Below are positions 7,500 to 19,642 of a stretch of DNA of 64,000 nt, one piece after another. The stretch is taken from assembly GCF_014654365.1 (NCBI RefSeq), contig NZ_BNAY01000004.1:248001-312000 (forward strand), written 5' to 3'. Under the pieces are notes generated by a model. It did not search any database. It worked only from the letters and a program-made list of their open reading frames with translations, and had not been told where the DNA came from. Source of the stretch: Amycolatopsis oliviviridis. Lineage in GTDB: Bacteria; Actinomycetota; Actinomycetes; Mycobacteriales; Pseudonocardiaceae. Both the position numbers and the translations under genes were made by a program. Within the stretch, counting starts at the first letter, position 1. Every line of letters begins with the position of its first letter.

Positions 7500-8566
7500 G
7501 CGGAGGCCTCCTTGGTGGCCGCGTCGTAGGCAGCGGCGAGTTCGGGGTCGTCGGCGGCCAGGGCGTCGGCGAGTTCGGCGACCACCCGGCACTGCTTCAC
7601 CGAGGCGTCGTCCTGCATCTTGCCGTCGATCATCACCGCGCCGGTGCCGTCGCCCATCGCGGCGATCACGCGCCGTGCCCAGGCCACGTCCTCGGGCGCG
7701 GGCGAGAACACCTTCTTGGCGATGTCGATCTGCACCGGGTGCAGGCTCCAGGCACCCACGCAGCCGAGCAGGAACGCGTTGCGGAACTGGTCTTCGCAGG
7801 CCACGACGTCGCGAATGTCGCCGAACGGCCCGTAGTACGGCAGGATCCCGTTCGCCGCGCAGGCGTCGACCATCCGCGCGACGGTGTAGTGCCACAGATC
7901 CTGCTGGTACGTCGTGCGTCCCGCGTTCAGGTCTTCGCCGGTCGGGTCCGTGCGCACCAGGTAACCGGGGTGACCGCCACCCACCCGGGTGGTCTTCATC
8001 CGGCGGCTGGCCGCGAGGTCGGCCGGGCCGAGCGAGATGCCCTGCATCCGGGGGCTCGCGCCGGCGATCTCCTCGACGTTCACGACGCCGCTGGCGGTTT
8101 CCAGGATCGCGTGCACCAGCAGCGGTTTCGTCAGCCCGGCCCGCGCTTCGAGCTGCGCGAGCAGCCTGTCGACGTAGTGGATGTCCTGCGCGCCTTCGAC
8201 CTTCGGCACCATGATCACGTCGAGCTTGTCGCCGATCTCGGTGACCAGCGTGATCAGGTCGTCGAGCACCCACGGCGAGTCGAGGCTGTTGACGCGGGTC
8301 CACAGCTGCGTCTTGCCGAAGTCGGTCGCCTTCGCGATGGCGACGAGCCCGTTCCGCGCGGCCTCCTTGCGGTCGGCGCGCACGGCGTCTTCGAGATTGC
8401 CGAGCAGGACGTCGACCTTCTTGGCGAGATCCGGGACCTTGGCGGCCATTTTCTCGTTGCTGGGGTCGAAGAAGTGGATCATCCGCGAAGGAGGCACGGG
8501 GATCTGGCGGAGCGGTTCCGGCGCCCCCACCGCGAGCGGGGCGAAGAAATCCTTCGGCGAACGCAT
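7496..8566 (-). CDS. CoA-ester lyase, L-malyl-CoA / beta-methylmalyl-CoA lyase-like
   Basis: 356 aa, longer member of the same superfamily as its downstream partner. The MIHFFDPSNEKMAAKVPDLA start region, the metal-binding LLGNLEDAVRADRKEAAR, the catalytic VIMVPKVEGAQDIHYVD and VHAILETASGVVNVEEIA blocks and GAWSLHPVQIDIAKKVFSP match malyl-CoA lyases. The ATG at 8566 follows GGAGG (complement of 8571-8575) at normal spacing; the open frame upstream of it is a shadow of the promoter region and of the divergent kinase. Possible role: C4/C5-CoA cleavage in a methylaspartate- or ethylmalonyl-type pathway, with the smaller lyase acting on a related ester. Confidence 0.9.
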   Translation of the reverse strand: MRSPKDFFAPLAVGAPEPLRQIPVPPSRMIHFFDPSNEKMAAKVPDLAKKVDVLLGNLEDAVRADRKEAARNGLVAIAKATDFGKTQLWTRVNSLDSPWVLDDLITLVTEIGDKLDVIMVPKVEGAQDIHYVDRLLAQLEARAGLTKPLLVHAILETASGVVNVEEIAGASPRMQGISLGPADLAASRRMKTTRVGGGHPGYLVRTDPTGEDLNAGRTTYQQDLWHYTVARMVDACAANGILPYYGPFGDIRDVVACEDQFRNAFLLGCVGAWSLHPVQIDIAKKVFSPAPEDVAWARRVIAAMGDGTGAVMIDGKMQDDASVKQCRVVAELADALAADDPELAAAYDAATKEASA

Positions 8567-8684
8567 CGTTCCTCCATCGCAACGGGCTAAGTGACCGACG
8601 GGTAACCCTAAACCCGGAAGGCGGGGAACCGCTGCGGCGCAGCTCACCTCCAAGGGGACACGATCGGGAATCGCGGAGGAATCT

Positions 8685-13186
<4,502 letters not shown>

Positions 13187-13537
13187 CCTGACCTGCGATG
13201 GTCCACAGTGGAATGACCATTCGCTGGGCCGAATGGCCTAACGTTTTGCTTCCCTTGCCGCGCCACTGTTCGCTGTCGGTCAGTTCGTGCTCGTGACCGT
13301 TCGGAGACAACCGGTAACACCACTTACCTCGTTCTCACTCGGTTGGCGGCACGGTCGGACTGAAGTCGAATGACCGCCTACCGACCGGTCACCGATCGCA
13401 AGGCGCCGCCGATCGCAGCCACTCGCGTTGTCCGGCGCCGCCGCCTCCCCGCCCTGTTAGACAGGTCATGTGCCGCTTCCACCGAGGTGGCACGGGATGA
13501 AGAGCCTTAGGGAAACCAGGTTCGAAGGAGGCGGAAC
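13187..13537. other. 351-base intergenic region, no gene found
   Basis: Lies between the second kinase and the hypothetical gene at 13538. Open frames here are short, continue antisense into the kinase and show no ribosome site. The left part holds the half-palindrome GTCCACAGTGGAA. The right end carries the AAGGAGG ribosome site of the next gene. I see no convincing -35/-10 pair and no terminator stem. Confidence 0.6.
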
Positions 13538-14188
13538 GTGGCGGCTACACCGAACATGGAGAGCTCGACGGTCGCCGGTGGCGCGAAGCGCAGCCGGTCA
13601 CTGCCGAGCCGGGTGGTGCCGCCGATCGAACTGCCCGCGAGCGTCGAGGAGCTTTCGCGCAAGGCGGCGGCCCTGCTCGGCTGGAACGGCATCGTCTTGC
13701 CGGAGACCACCGTGCTCGGCCGCAAGATCTGCGTGGTCGCCCGGCTCCGCACCGACGTGCACGCGGAGCGCATCGCGATGGGCATGGGTCCCGTCGTCGA
13801 TCGCGCCACCGTCGACACCTGGACATGGCCAGAGCTGGCCGCGACCGCACCCGCGCCGGCCGCCGAGATCATCGGCGTCCTCGCGGTCGCCCGGCACTGG
13901 CGCACCGCGATGGCCTCCGCGGTTCCGTTCGCACGCTACGGCGAGGCCGCGATGGTGCTCCCATCGCCCGCCGTATTGACGGAGGACTACGTCGGCAACT
14001 GCCTGCCGCGTGCCCGTGCCTACGGCCTCGGCATCGTCACCGCCGACCCCAACGCGGTCGCCGACCTCGACCTCGAAGGCCACAGCGAGCGCATGATCCT
14101 GGACGAGGACCCGGTCTCGCGCCTGGTCAACGAGATCGTCTACGACCAGCTGCTGCGCGAAACCGAGCTTCCTGCCGAAGTCGACTGA
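13538..14188 (+). CDS. Conserved hypothetical protein
   Basis: 216 aa with no recognised domain. The start GTG at 13538 has an AAGGAGGCGGAAC leader with ideal spacing. The first 25 residues are low-complexity (Ser/Gly/Arg), and the rest is a mixed alpha/beta sequence with no membrane segments or Cys motifs. Visible landmarks are ELSRKAAALLGWNG, RLRTDVHAERIAMGMGPVVD and a C-terminal ERMILDEDPVSRLVNEIVYDQ. It is followed after 19 bases by the NAD-binding protein, which has its own leaderless-type promoter. Coding is supported by strong GC3 bias and the good ribosome site; function cannot be assigned. Confidence 0.75.
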   Translation: MAATPNMESSTVAGGAKRSRSLPSRVVPPIELPASVEELSRKAAALLGWNGIVLPETTVLGRKICVVARLRTDVHAERIAMGMGPVVDRATVDTWTWPELAATAPAPAAEIIGVLAVARHWRTAMASAVPFARYGEAAMVLPSPAVLTEDYVGNCLPRARAYGLGIVTADPNAVADLDLEGHSERMILDEDPVSRLVNEIVYDQLLRETELPAEVD

Positions 14189-14194
14189 ACCGGC

Positions 14195-14200
14195 TAACGT
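14195..14200 (+). promoter_or_regulatory. Leaderless-type -10 (TAACGT) for the NAD-binding protein
   Basis: TAACGT is followed by exactly 7 bases and then the ATG at 14208. In actinobacteria a TAnnnT placed this way puts the transcription start at the start codon. There is no clear Shine-Dalgarno before this ATG. Confidence 0.45.
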
Positions 14201-14207
14201 CAGGTCC

Positions 14208-14858
14208 ATGCGAGTAGTCATTGCGGGTGGACACGGACAGATCGCGCTGAAGCTGGAGAAACTTCTCGCTTCACGCGGTGATCAGGCGGTGGGGATCGTG
14301 CGCAATCCCGATCACGTCGCCGACCTCGAGGCCGCGGGCGCGGAAGCCGTCGTCCTCGATCTGGAAAAGTCCGATGTGGACGCCGTCGCCAAGGTGCTCG
14401 ACGGCGCCGACGCCGCCATCTTCGCCGCGGGTGCCGGTCCCGGCAGCGGCACGGCCCGCAAGGACACTGTGGACAGGGCGGCCGCGGAACTCTTCGCGGC
14501 CGCGTCGGAACAGGCAGGCGTCCGGCGGCACATCCAGGTCGGGTCCATGGGAGCCGACAAATGGGAGACCGCGGACGTCCCGGAAGATTTCCGGATCTAC
14601 CTCAAGGCCAAGAAAGCGGCCGAGGACGATCTGCGCGCCCGCGATCTCGAATGGACGATCCTGCGGCCGGGACAGCTCACGAACGACGAAGGCACCGGCG
14701 AGATCCTGATCGCCGAATCCACCGGACGCGGACCGATTCCCCGTCAGGACGTCGCCGCGATCCTCGTCGTGTTGCTGGACGATCCGTCGACGGCGGGCCG
14801 CGTCCTCGAAGCGATCTCGGGTGATACTGCTATCTCTCAGGCCGTTTCCGCTCTGTGA
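14208..14858 (+). CDS. NAD(P)-binding atypical SDR protein (NmrA/YwnB-like)
   Basis: 216 aa Rossmann protein. The N-terminal MRVVIAGGHGQIA has the GxxGxxA dinucleotide motif of atypical SDRs. A second-strand Arg (GIVRNPDH) suggests NADP. The later VGSMGAD and YLKAKKAAEDDLR give a Ser and a YxxxK-like pair, and WTILRPGQLTNDEGTG is the usual substrate-side loop of the group. These proteins act as NAD(P)H-dependent reductases or redox sensors; nothing in the neighbourhood fixes a substrate. It has a likely leaderless promoter of its own. Confidence 0.88.
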   Translation: MRVVIAGGHGQIALKLEKLLASRGDQAVGIVRNPDHVADLEAAGAEAVVLDLEKSDVDAVAKVLDGADAAIFAAGAGPGSGTARKDTVDRAAAELFAAASEQAGVRRHIQVGSMGADKWETADVPEDFRIYLKAKKAAEDDLRARDLEWTILRPGQLTNDEGTGEILIAESTGRGPIPRQDVAAILVVLLDDPSTAGRVLEAISGDTAISQAVSAL

Positions 14859-14919
14859 AAGCCCTGTTCCTGGCTAGTGTGTGGACGTAATCCGTCAGTG
14901 AAGTGAACGGAGAAAGTCC

Positions 14920-15867
14920 TTGCGCGAGGACATCGCGGTCTTCAGCGGCAGCGCCCACCCCGAGCTGGCCGAAGAGATCTGCACCCATCTCGGTGTTCCG
15001 CTGCATCCCGTGAAGGTGCAGCGGTTCGCCAACGACTGTCTCGAAGTCCAGCTGGAAGCGAACTGCCGCGAGCGCGACGTCTTCCTGATCCAGCCGTTGG
15101 TGCGGCCGGTGCAGGAACATCTCGTCGAACTGCTGCTGATGCTGGACGCCGCGCGGGGCGCGTCGGCGAAACGGATCACCGTCGTCATGCCGCACTACTC
15201 GTACGCCCGCTCGGACAAGAAGGACGCGCCGCGGATCTCGATCGGCGGCCGTCTCGTCGCCGACCTCCTGGCGACCGCCGGCGCCGACCGTGTCCTCGCG
15301 ATGACGCTGCATTCGCCGCAGGTGCACGGTTTCTTCAGCGTCCCGGTCGATCATCTGCACGCGTTGCAGGAACTGGCCAAGCACTTCCGCCAGTACGACC
15401 TCTCCGAGACCACCGTGGTCTCGCCGGATCTCGGCAACGCCAAGGAAGCCGCGCATTTCGCCCGGCTGCTCGGGGTTCAGGTCGCCGCCGGCGCGAAACA
15501 GCGCTTCGCCGACGACAGGGTCGAGATCAGCTCGGTGATCGGTGAGATCACCGGCCGCGACGTGATCGTCCTCGACGACGAGATCGCCAAGGGCAGCACG
15601 GTGATCGAGCTGCTCTCGAAGTTGCGGGAACTGAAGGCGCGCTCGATCCGCGTCGCCTGCACGCACGGGTTGTTCTCCAGCGGCGCGCTGAAGCGGATCG
15701 GCGAGCAGGACGACGTGCTGGAGATCGTCTGCACCAACACGGTGCCGATCCCGCCGGAGGAGCAGAGCCCGAAGCTGCGGGTCCTGTCGATCGCGCCCGC
15801 GCTGGCGGAGGCGATGCGGCGGATCCACAACGGAGAGTCGGTCAGCGCACTGTTCGAACCCGCCTAG
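14920..15867 (+). CDS. Ribose-phosphate pyrophosphokinase-like protein (divergent PRPP synthetase)
   Basis: 315 aa. Family function: ATP plus ribose 5-phosphate to PRPP. Features present: FSGSAHPELAEEI start, HxH-like MPHYSYARSDKKDAP (canonical enzymes read ARQDRK), LHSPQVHGFF, and the PRPP loop VIVLDDEIAKGST (216-227), where standard enzymes have VVDDMIDTGGT. The flexible ATP loop is therefore changed and the PRPP loop has AKGS. Start TTG at 14920, with an AGAAAG site 4 bases before it. Its divergence suggests a second paralogue beside a housekeeping prs elsewhere. It could supply PRPP for a special pathway or act on another pentose phosphate. Confidence 0.85.
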   Translation: MREDIAVFSGSAHPELAEEICTHLGVPLHPVKVQRFANDCLEVQLEANCRERDVFLIQPLVRPVQEHLVELLLMLDAARGASAKRITVVMPHYSYARSDKKDAPRISIGGRLVADLLATAGADRVLAMTLHSPQVHGFFSVPVDHLHALQELAKHFRQYDLSETTVVSPDLGNAKEAAHFARLLGVQVAAGAKQRFADDRVEISSVIGEITGRDVIVLDDEIAKGSTVIELLSKLRELKARSIRVACTHGLFSSGALKRIGEQDDVLEIVCTNTVPIPPEEQSPKLRVLSIAPALAEAMRRIHNGESVSALFEPA

Positions 15868-15878
15868 GTCTGCCCCGC

Positions 15879-17183
15879 CTAAACGGTTCCGAGGACCCGG
15901 TCGAGGTAAGTGTTCGTGAAGACCCCGGCCGGGTCCACCTCCTTGCGGACCCGCGAGAAATCGTCGAACCGCGGGTACCGCGAGCGAAGGGTCGCCGCGT
16001 CGAGGTCGTGCATCTTGCCCCAATGCGGGCGGCCGCCGACCTCGCCGACGATCGACGCGAATCCGGCGAAGTACTCGCGGTAGGGCATGCCGACGAACTG
16101 GTGGATCGCGATGTAGGCGGAGTCGCGGCCGTTCGCCGTCGACAGCCAGATGTCGTCCGCGGCGGCGACGCGCACCTCGACCGGGAACGCGACCGGGTTC
16201 TCCAGCTTCGGGACGAACGCGCGGAGTTCGGAGAAGACGTCGTGCAGCGATTCACGGGGGATCGCGAACTCCGACTCGACGAACCGCACGCCGCGATGCG
16301 TCACGAAGACGCGATGCGAGGTGTCGCTGTATTCGCGGGCGGAGAGGATGTTCGAGGCGAACTTGCCGAGCGGCTGCACGAGTTTCGGCACCGCGCGACC
16401 GAGACGGCAGAGACCGCCGAACGCGACGTTCTCCGTGATCTCGTAGTCGAGGAATTCCTTCACCTTGCTCAACGGTTTGTGCTCGCTGCCCGCCGGGAGC
16501 CGGTTGTTGCGCTTGACCAGGGCGTTCTTGCCGTACGGGAACCAGTAGAACTCGAAGTGGTCGTTCTCGTCGGCGAACCGGTCGAAGCCTTCGAGGACCT
16601 GTTCGAGGGGCTCCGGCCGTTCCTGGGCGGAGAGCAGGAACGACGGTTCACACCGCAGGGTGACCGTGCTGATGACGCCGAGCGCGCCGAGTCCGACCCT
16701 CGCGGCGGAGAAGAGTTCGGGGCGTTCTTCCGCCGAACAGATGACCACGGTGCCGTCGGCGAGGACGAGTTCGAGCGCGGCGATCTGCGTGGCGATCCCG
16801 CCGAGCTTGGCGCCGGTGCCGTGGGTGCCGGTCGAAATCGCGCCGGCGACGGTCTGCGCGTCGATGTCGCCGAGGTTGGTCATCGCCAGGCCGAGCGCGT
16901 CGAGTTCGGCGTTGAGCTGCTTGAGCGTGGTACCCGAGCGGACCGTGACCAGGCCTTTCGCGACGTCGGCCGACGCGATCCCGGTCCAGCCGGTCAGATC
17001 CATGGCGTCCGAATCGGCCGCGGCGATCGCCGTGAACGAGTGGCCGCTGCCCAGCGGGCGCAGGCGACGGCCGTCCGCGACGGACCTGCCGATCGCCTCG
17101 GCGATCTCCTCCGTGCCGCGCGGCCGGTGCACGCGCAGGGGTGAGGCCGCCGCGGTTCCGGCCCAGTTGGTCCACCGAGTCAT
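15879..17183 (-). CDS. FAD-dependent sugar-1,4-lactone oxidase family protein (D-arabinono-lactone oxidase-like)
   Basis: 434 aa. Vanillyl-alcohol-oxidase fold: N-terminal FAD (PCMH) domain with RPLGSGHSF (42-50) and GAISTGTHGTG (near 113-123), then the arabinono-lactone oxidase C-terminal domain ending GGRPHWGKMHDLD, where HWGK is the substrate-side signature. No His for covalent flavin attachment is evident at the N-terminal loop, so FAD is probably non-covalent, unlike alditol oxidases. ATG start at 17183 with GGTGGG upstream. The gene is divergent from the PLP-fold aldolase at 17285; these two gene types are often neighbours in actinobacteria, hinting at a joint pathway. Confidence 0.9.
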   Translation of the reverse strand: MTRWTNWAGTAAASPLRVHRPRGTEEIAEAIGRSVADGRRLRPLGSGHSFTAIAAADSDAMDLTGWTGIASADVAKGLVTVRSGTTLKQLNAELDALGLAMTNLGDIDAQTVAGAISTGTHGTGAKLGGIATQIAALELVLADGTVVICSAEERPELFSAARVGLGALGVISTVTLRCEPSFLLSAQERPEPLEQVLEGFDRFADENDHFEFYWFPYGKNALVKRNNRLPAGSEHKPLSKVKEFLDYEITENVAFGGLCRLGRAVPKLVQPLGKFASNILSAREYSDTSHRVFVTHRGVRFVESEFAIPRESLHDVFSELRAFVPKLENPVAFPVEVRVAAADDIWLSTANGRDSAYIAIHQFVGMPYREYFAGFASIVGEVGGRPHWGKMHDLDAATLRSRYPRFDDFSRVRKEVDPAGVFTNTYLDRVLGTV

Positions 17184-17271
17184 GAGCCCACCGTTCGTGA
17201 AGTCCGCTCTTGAGATGCTCGAGTGCCGAAACAGTAAGTGAATAGTATTCGCGTTTCAAGCCCTTCTGTCG

Positions 17272-17277
17272 TACCTT
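17272..17277 (+). promoter_or_regulatory. Leaderless-type -10 (TACCTT) for the aldolase-like gene
   Basis: TACCTT followed by 7 bases and the GTG at 17285. The 101-base divergent region must also carry the promoter of the lactone oxidase on the other strand. AATAGTATTC (17241-17250) is its most AT-rich block. Confidence 0.45.
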
Positions 17278-17284
17278 AGTTCGG

Positions 17285-18469
17285 GTGACCAGTGCGACGG
17301 TGTACGACTTGGCGACGAAGGACCTGGATCCTCCGTTCGCGGTTGTCGACTTGGATGCGTTCGACGCGAACGGCGCCGACCTGCTGAGGCGGGCAGGTGG
17401 CAAGCCGATCCGCGTGGTCAGCAAGTCCGTCCGCTGCCGGTATCTGCTGACGAGGGTGCTCGCGCGGCCCGGCTTCGAAGGCCTCATGTGTTACTCGCTC
17501 GCCGAAGCCGTCTGGCATGTCGAGCAGGGGACGTCCGACGACATCGTGGTGGCGTACCCGACCGCCGATCACGGCGCGTTGCGGCGGCTGGCGGCGAACG
17601 ACCGGGCGCGGGCGGCGATCTCGATCATGGTCGATTCGCCCGAACACCTGGATCTCGTCGATGCCGCGCTGGGACAAGGCCATCCCGAAATCCGTGTCTG
17701 CCTGGAGCTCGACGCTTCGTGGCGGCCGCTGCCCGGAGTGCACATCGGCACCAGGCGCTCGCCGGTGTTCAGCCCGCGACAGGCCGCGGATCTGGCGCGG
17801 ACCATCTTGTCCCGCAAGGGTTTCCGGCTCGTCGGGATGATGGCGTACGAAGGTCAGATCGCCGGGCTCGGCGACGCGGCGGGCGGTGGCGTCAAGAATT
17901 CCGCCATCGGCTGGATGCAGCGGAAGTCCATTGTGGAAATCGCGAAGCGGCGGGCGGCCGCGGTGAAAGCGGTGCGGGCGCTGGCGGAGCTGGAGTTCGT
18001 CAACGGCGGCGGCAGCGGCAGCGTGGAATCGACCGGTGCCGAAGCGGCGGTCACCGAGATCGCGGCGGGCTCCGGTCTGATCGGGCCGACCCTCTTCGAC
18101 GGTTACGCGCACTTCTCGCCGCGCCCGGCCGCGATGTTCGCACTCCCCGTCGTCCGTCGTCCGGCGCCGAAGGTCGCGACGCTCTTCTCGGGCGGCTACA
18201 TCGCTTCAGGCCCAACGGAGTCTTCGCGGCAGCCGACGCCCTACCTGCCCGAAGGTCTCTCGCTGCTCGGCTTCGAAGGCGCCGGCGAGGTCCAGACCCC
18301 CGTGTCCGGCGAGGCGGCCCGCCACCTGCGGCTCGGCGACCGCGTCTGGCTGCGCCACGCGAAAGCGGGGGAACTCGCCGAACGCTTCACGCACTACCAC
18401 GTCGTCATCGGTGACCGCGTCGACCGGACCGTCCCCACCTACCGAGGCGAGTCCCAAAACTTCGGCTGA
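17285..18469 (+). CDS. PLP-dependent amino acid deaminase/aldolase (alanine-racemase N-terminal fold)
   Basis: 394 aa. Alanine-racemase-like barrel: FAVVDLDAFDANGADLLRRA at the N-terminus, then IRVVSKSVRCR whose Lys (about 47) is the expected PLP lysine, MMAYEGQIAG in the phosphate-side strand and LEFVNGGGSGS in the glycine-rich phosphate-binding loop. The C-terminal D-serine-dehydratase-like metal domain is suggested by GDRVWLRHAKAGELAERFTHYHVV, with His and Cys-less ligands. Probable chemistry is D-threonine aldolase or D-serine dehydratase-like. The GTG start has no Shine-Dalgarno and lies 7 bases after a -10 box. Divergent from the lactone oxidase. Confidence 0.85.
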   Translation: MTSATVYDLATKDLDPPFAVVDLDAFDANGADLLRRAGGKPIRVVSKSVRCRYLLTRVLARPGFEGLMCYSLAEAVWHVEQGTSDDIVVAYPTADHGALRRLAANDRARAAISIMVDSPEHLDLVDAALGQGHPEIRVCLELDASWRPLPGVHIGTRRSPVFSPRQAADLARTILSRKGFRLVGMMAYEGQIAGLGDAAGGGVKNSAIGWMQRKSIVEIAKRRAAAVKAVRALAELEFVNGGGSGSVESTGAEAAVTEIAAGSGLIGPTLFDGYAHFSPRPAAMFALPVVRRPAPKVATLFSGGYIASGPTESSRQPTPYLPEGLSLLGFEGAGEVQTPVSGEAARHLRLGDRVWLRHAKAGELAERFTHYHVVIGDRVDRTVPTYRGESQNFG

Positions 18470-18571
18470 CCGCCCGACCCCACCCCCCACCCATCCCTGG
18501 GGGGCGCGCCCCGCATCAGCGTATCGGGAGGGGGTGTCGGGGAAGGGGGAACCGAGGTGGGAGGGGCGAGG

Positions 18572-18614
18572 TTGTCCACAACTGTGGGTGGGTGTGGACA
18601 GCTTATGTGGATAA
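18572..18614. promoter_or_regulatory. Cluster of three DnaA-box-like 9-mers
   Basis: TTGTCCACA (18572-18580, + strand), CTGTCCACA (18593-18601, - strand) and TTATCCACA (18606-18614, - strand). TTGTCCACA is the preferred actinomycete DnaA box and TTATCCACA the E. coli consensus. The cluster lies in a convergent intergenic region with no dnaA/dnaN nearby, so it looks like a DnaA-titrating or regulatory site and not oriC. Confidence 0.55.
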
Positions 18615-18809
18615 CTGGATAAGGCCAGGTCAGAGTAAGTGAAGACGTGGTTGGTGGGGACTGTGTGACTGATGAGGCTTGGGAACCGGGCATTGGTGGA
18701 CACGAATGGAGCAGAGGGGATCCACCGGTGACGCGAGGGTCGCCTTCGGGATGTCCGGCATCCTGAGGGGCAGCCGGTGACCTGTCTTGGTGTCGGGCGA
18801 AGCATGCCC

Positions 18810-18854
18810 CCAATGTGGCATTGGGGACGTTGAGCGCCCCCAATGCCACATTGG
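18810..18854. repeat. Nested palindrome (CCAATG type) between convergent genes
   Basis: Arms 18810-18826 and 18838-18854 are exact 17-base reverse complements with an 11-base loop. Each arm is itself a dyad (CCAATG-TGG-CATTGG). It lies 18 bases beyond the 3' end of the TetR gene. Same nested architecture as the TGAAAGG palindromes elsewhere in the window. Confidence 0.85.
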
Positions 18855-18871
18855 CAACACCGGACGAAATC

Positions 18872-19516
18872 TCAGGCTTCGCCGAACTTGCTCGCCAGGT
18901 AGCCCTTCACGACCGACTTCGCCTCCGCCACGATCCGCTCGTCCCCTCGCGGGTCCCGGCGGAAAGCCAGCTTCAGCAGCGCGTCCGCCGTCTCGTTCGC
19001 GATCGTCAAAGCGAACCGGATGTCGTCCAGTTCCGACGGGATCCGCGCCGCAAGGATGTCGGTGAGCGCGTCGACGATGACGGCGTTGTTGTCGCGGGTC
19101 TCGTCCAGGAGCTGCCGGTCCACGACGTCACCGAAGTGGACCTTCGAGAATCCGGGCACCTCGCGGTGCATCGCCAGATAGATGTCGAGGATCGAGTCCA
19201 CGACGTCCCACCAGTGTTCGGGCGCGAGCTCGTTCAGCGTCTCCGACACCGAAGCGACGAACCGTTCGAGATTGCGCTGCGTCAGCGCCTGCACGACGGC
19301 CCGCTTGTCGGGGAAGAACTGGTACAGCGACCCGACGGCCACCCCGGCGCGCTTCGCGATCAGTGTGGTCGTCAAGGCCTCGTAACCGAGTTCGTCGATC
19401 AACTGGGCGCTGGCGTCGAGCATCTGCTCCACCCGCTTGGCACTACGTTGCTGGACGGGCTGCCGCCGGAGCGGAGTCGTCTCCGCTTGCGGTCTCGCGG
19501 CCTGGATGTCGGACAC
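18872..19516 (-). CDS. TetR family transcriptional regulator
   Basis: 214 aa, normal TetR length. Helix-turn-helix near residues 45-65: TTLIAKRAGVAVGSLYQFFPDKRAVVQAL is the canonical recognition region. It is preceded by a Arg/Gln-rich tail. The GTG at 19516 was chosen because an AAGGAGGAG ribosome site sits 4-7 bases upstream; the reverse frame stays open far beyond as a shadow. Divergent from the beta-glucosidase/MFS operon with a 126-base gap, so control of that operon is a reasonable guess. The ligand-binding part (WWDVVDSILDIYLAMHREVPGF) resembles regulators that respond to small hydrophobic compounds, but that is only suggestive. Confidence 0.92.
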   Translation of the reverse strand: MSDIQAARPQAETTPLRRQPVQQRSAKRVEQMLDASAQLIDELGYEALTTTLIAKRAGVAVGSLYQFFPDKRAVVQALTQRNLERFVASVSETLNELAPEHWWDVVDSILDIYLAMHREVPGFSKVHFGDVVDRQLLDETRDNNAVIVDALTDILAARIPSELDDIRFALTIANETADALLKLAFRRDPRGDERIVAEAKSVVKGYLASKFGEA

Positions 19517-19642
19517 TCGGGCTCCTCCTTCGCTGATCTGCGACTTTATCGTGCCGACGGGGTTCCCCACGGTCGAGTGAAGGCATAGTATCTGAGAACT
19601 TTTCATGTTCGGCCGAGTCTGAAGAGGAAAGGTGCGTAGCCG

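Larger units (their letters stand above)
18470..18871. other. 402-base convergent intergenic region
   Basis: Lies between the 3' ends of the aldolase-like and TetR genes. The left third is a G/C-run-rich stretch. The middle has a cluster of DnaA-box-like 9-mers and the right end a nested palindrome (both listed separately). No open frame here has a ribosome site or protein-like composition. Confidence 0.7.

Noticed and set aside
18411..18614. Small frame overlapping the aldolase end and the G-rich gap
   Set aside because: No ribosome site and low-complexity Pro/Thr product; the DNA is explained by the gene end and the DnaA-box cluster.
18572..18614. Chromosomal origin (oriC)
   Set aside because: Only three boxes, no dnaA/dnaN neighbours and no AT-rich unwinding region; kept as a DnaA-box cluster only.
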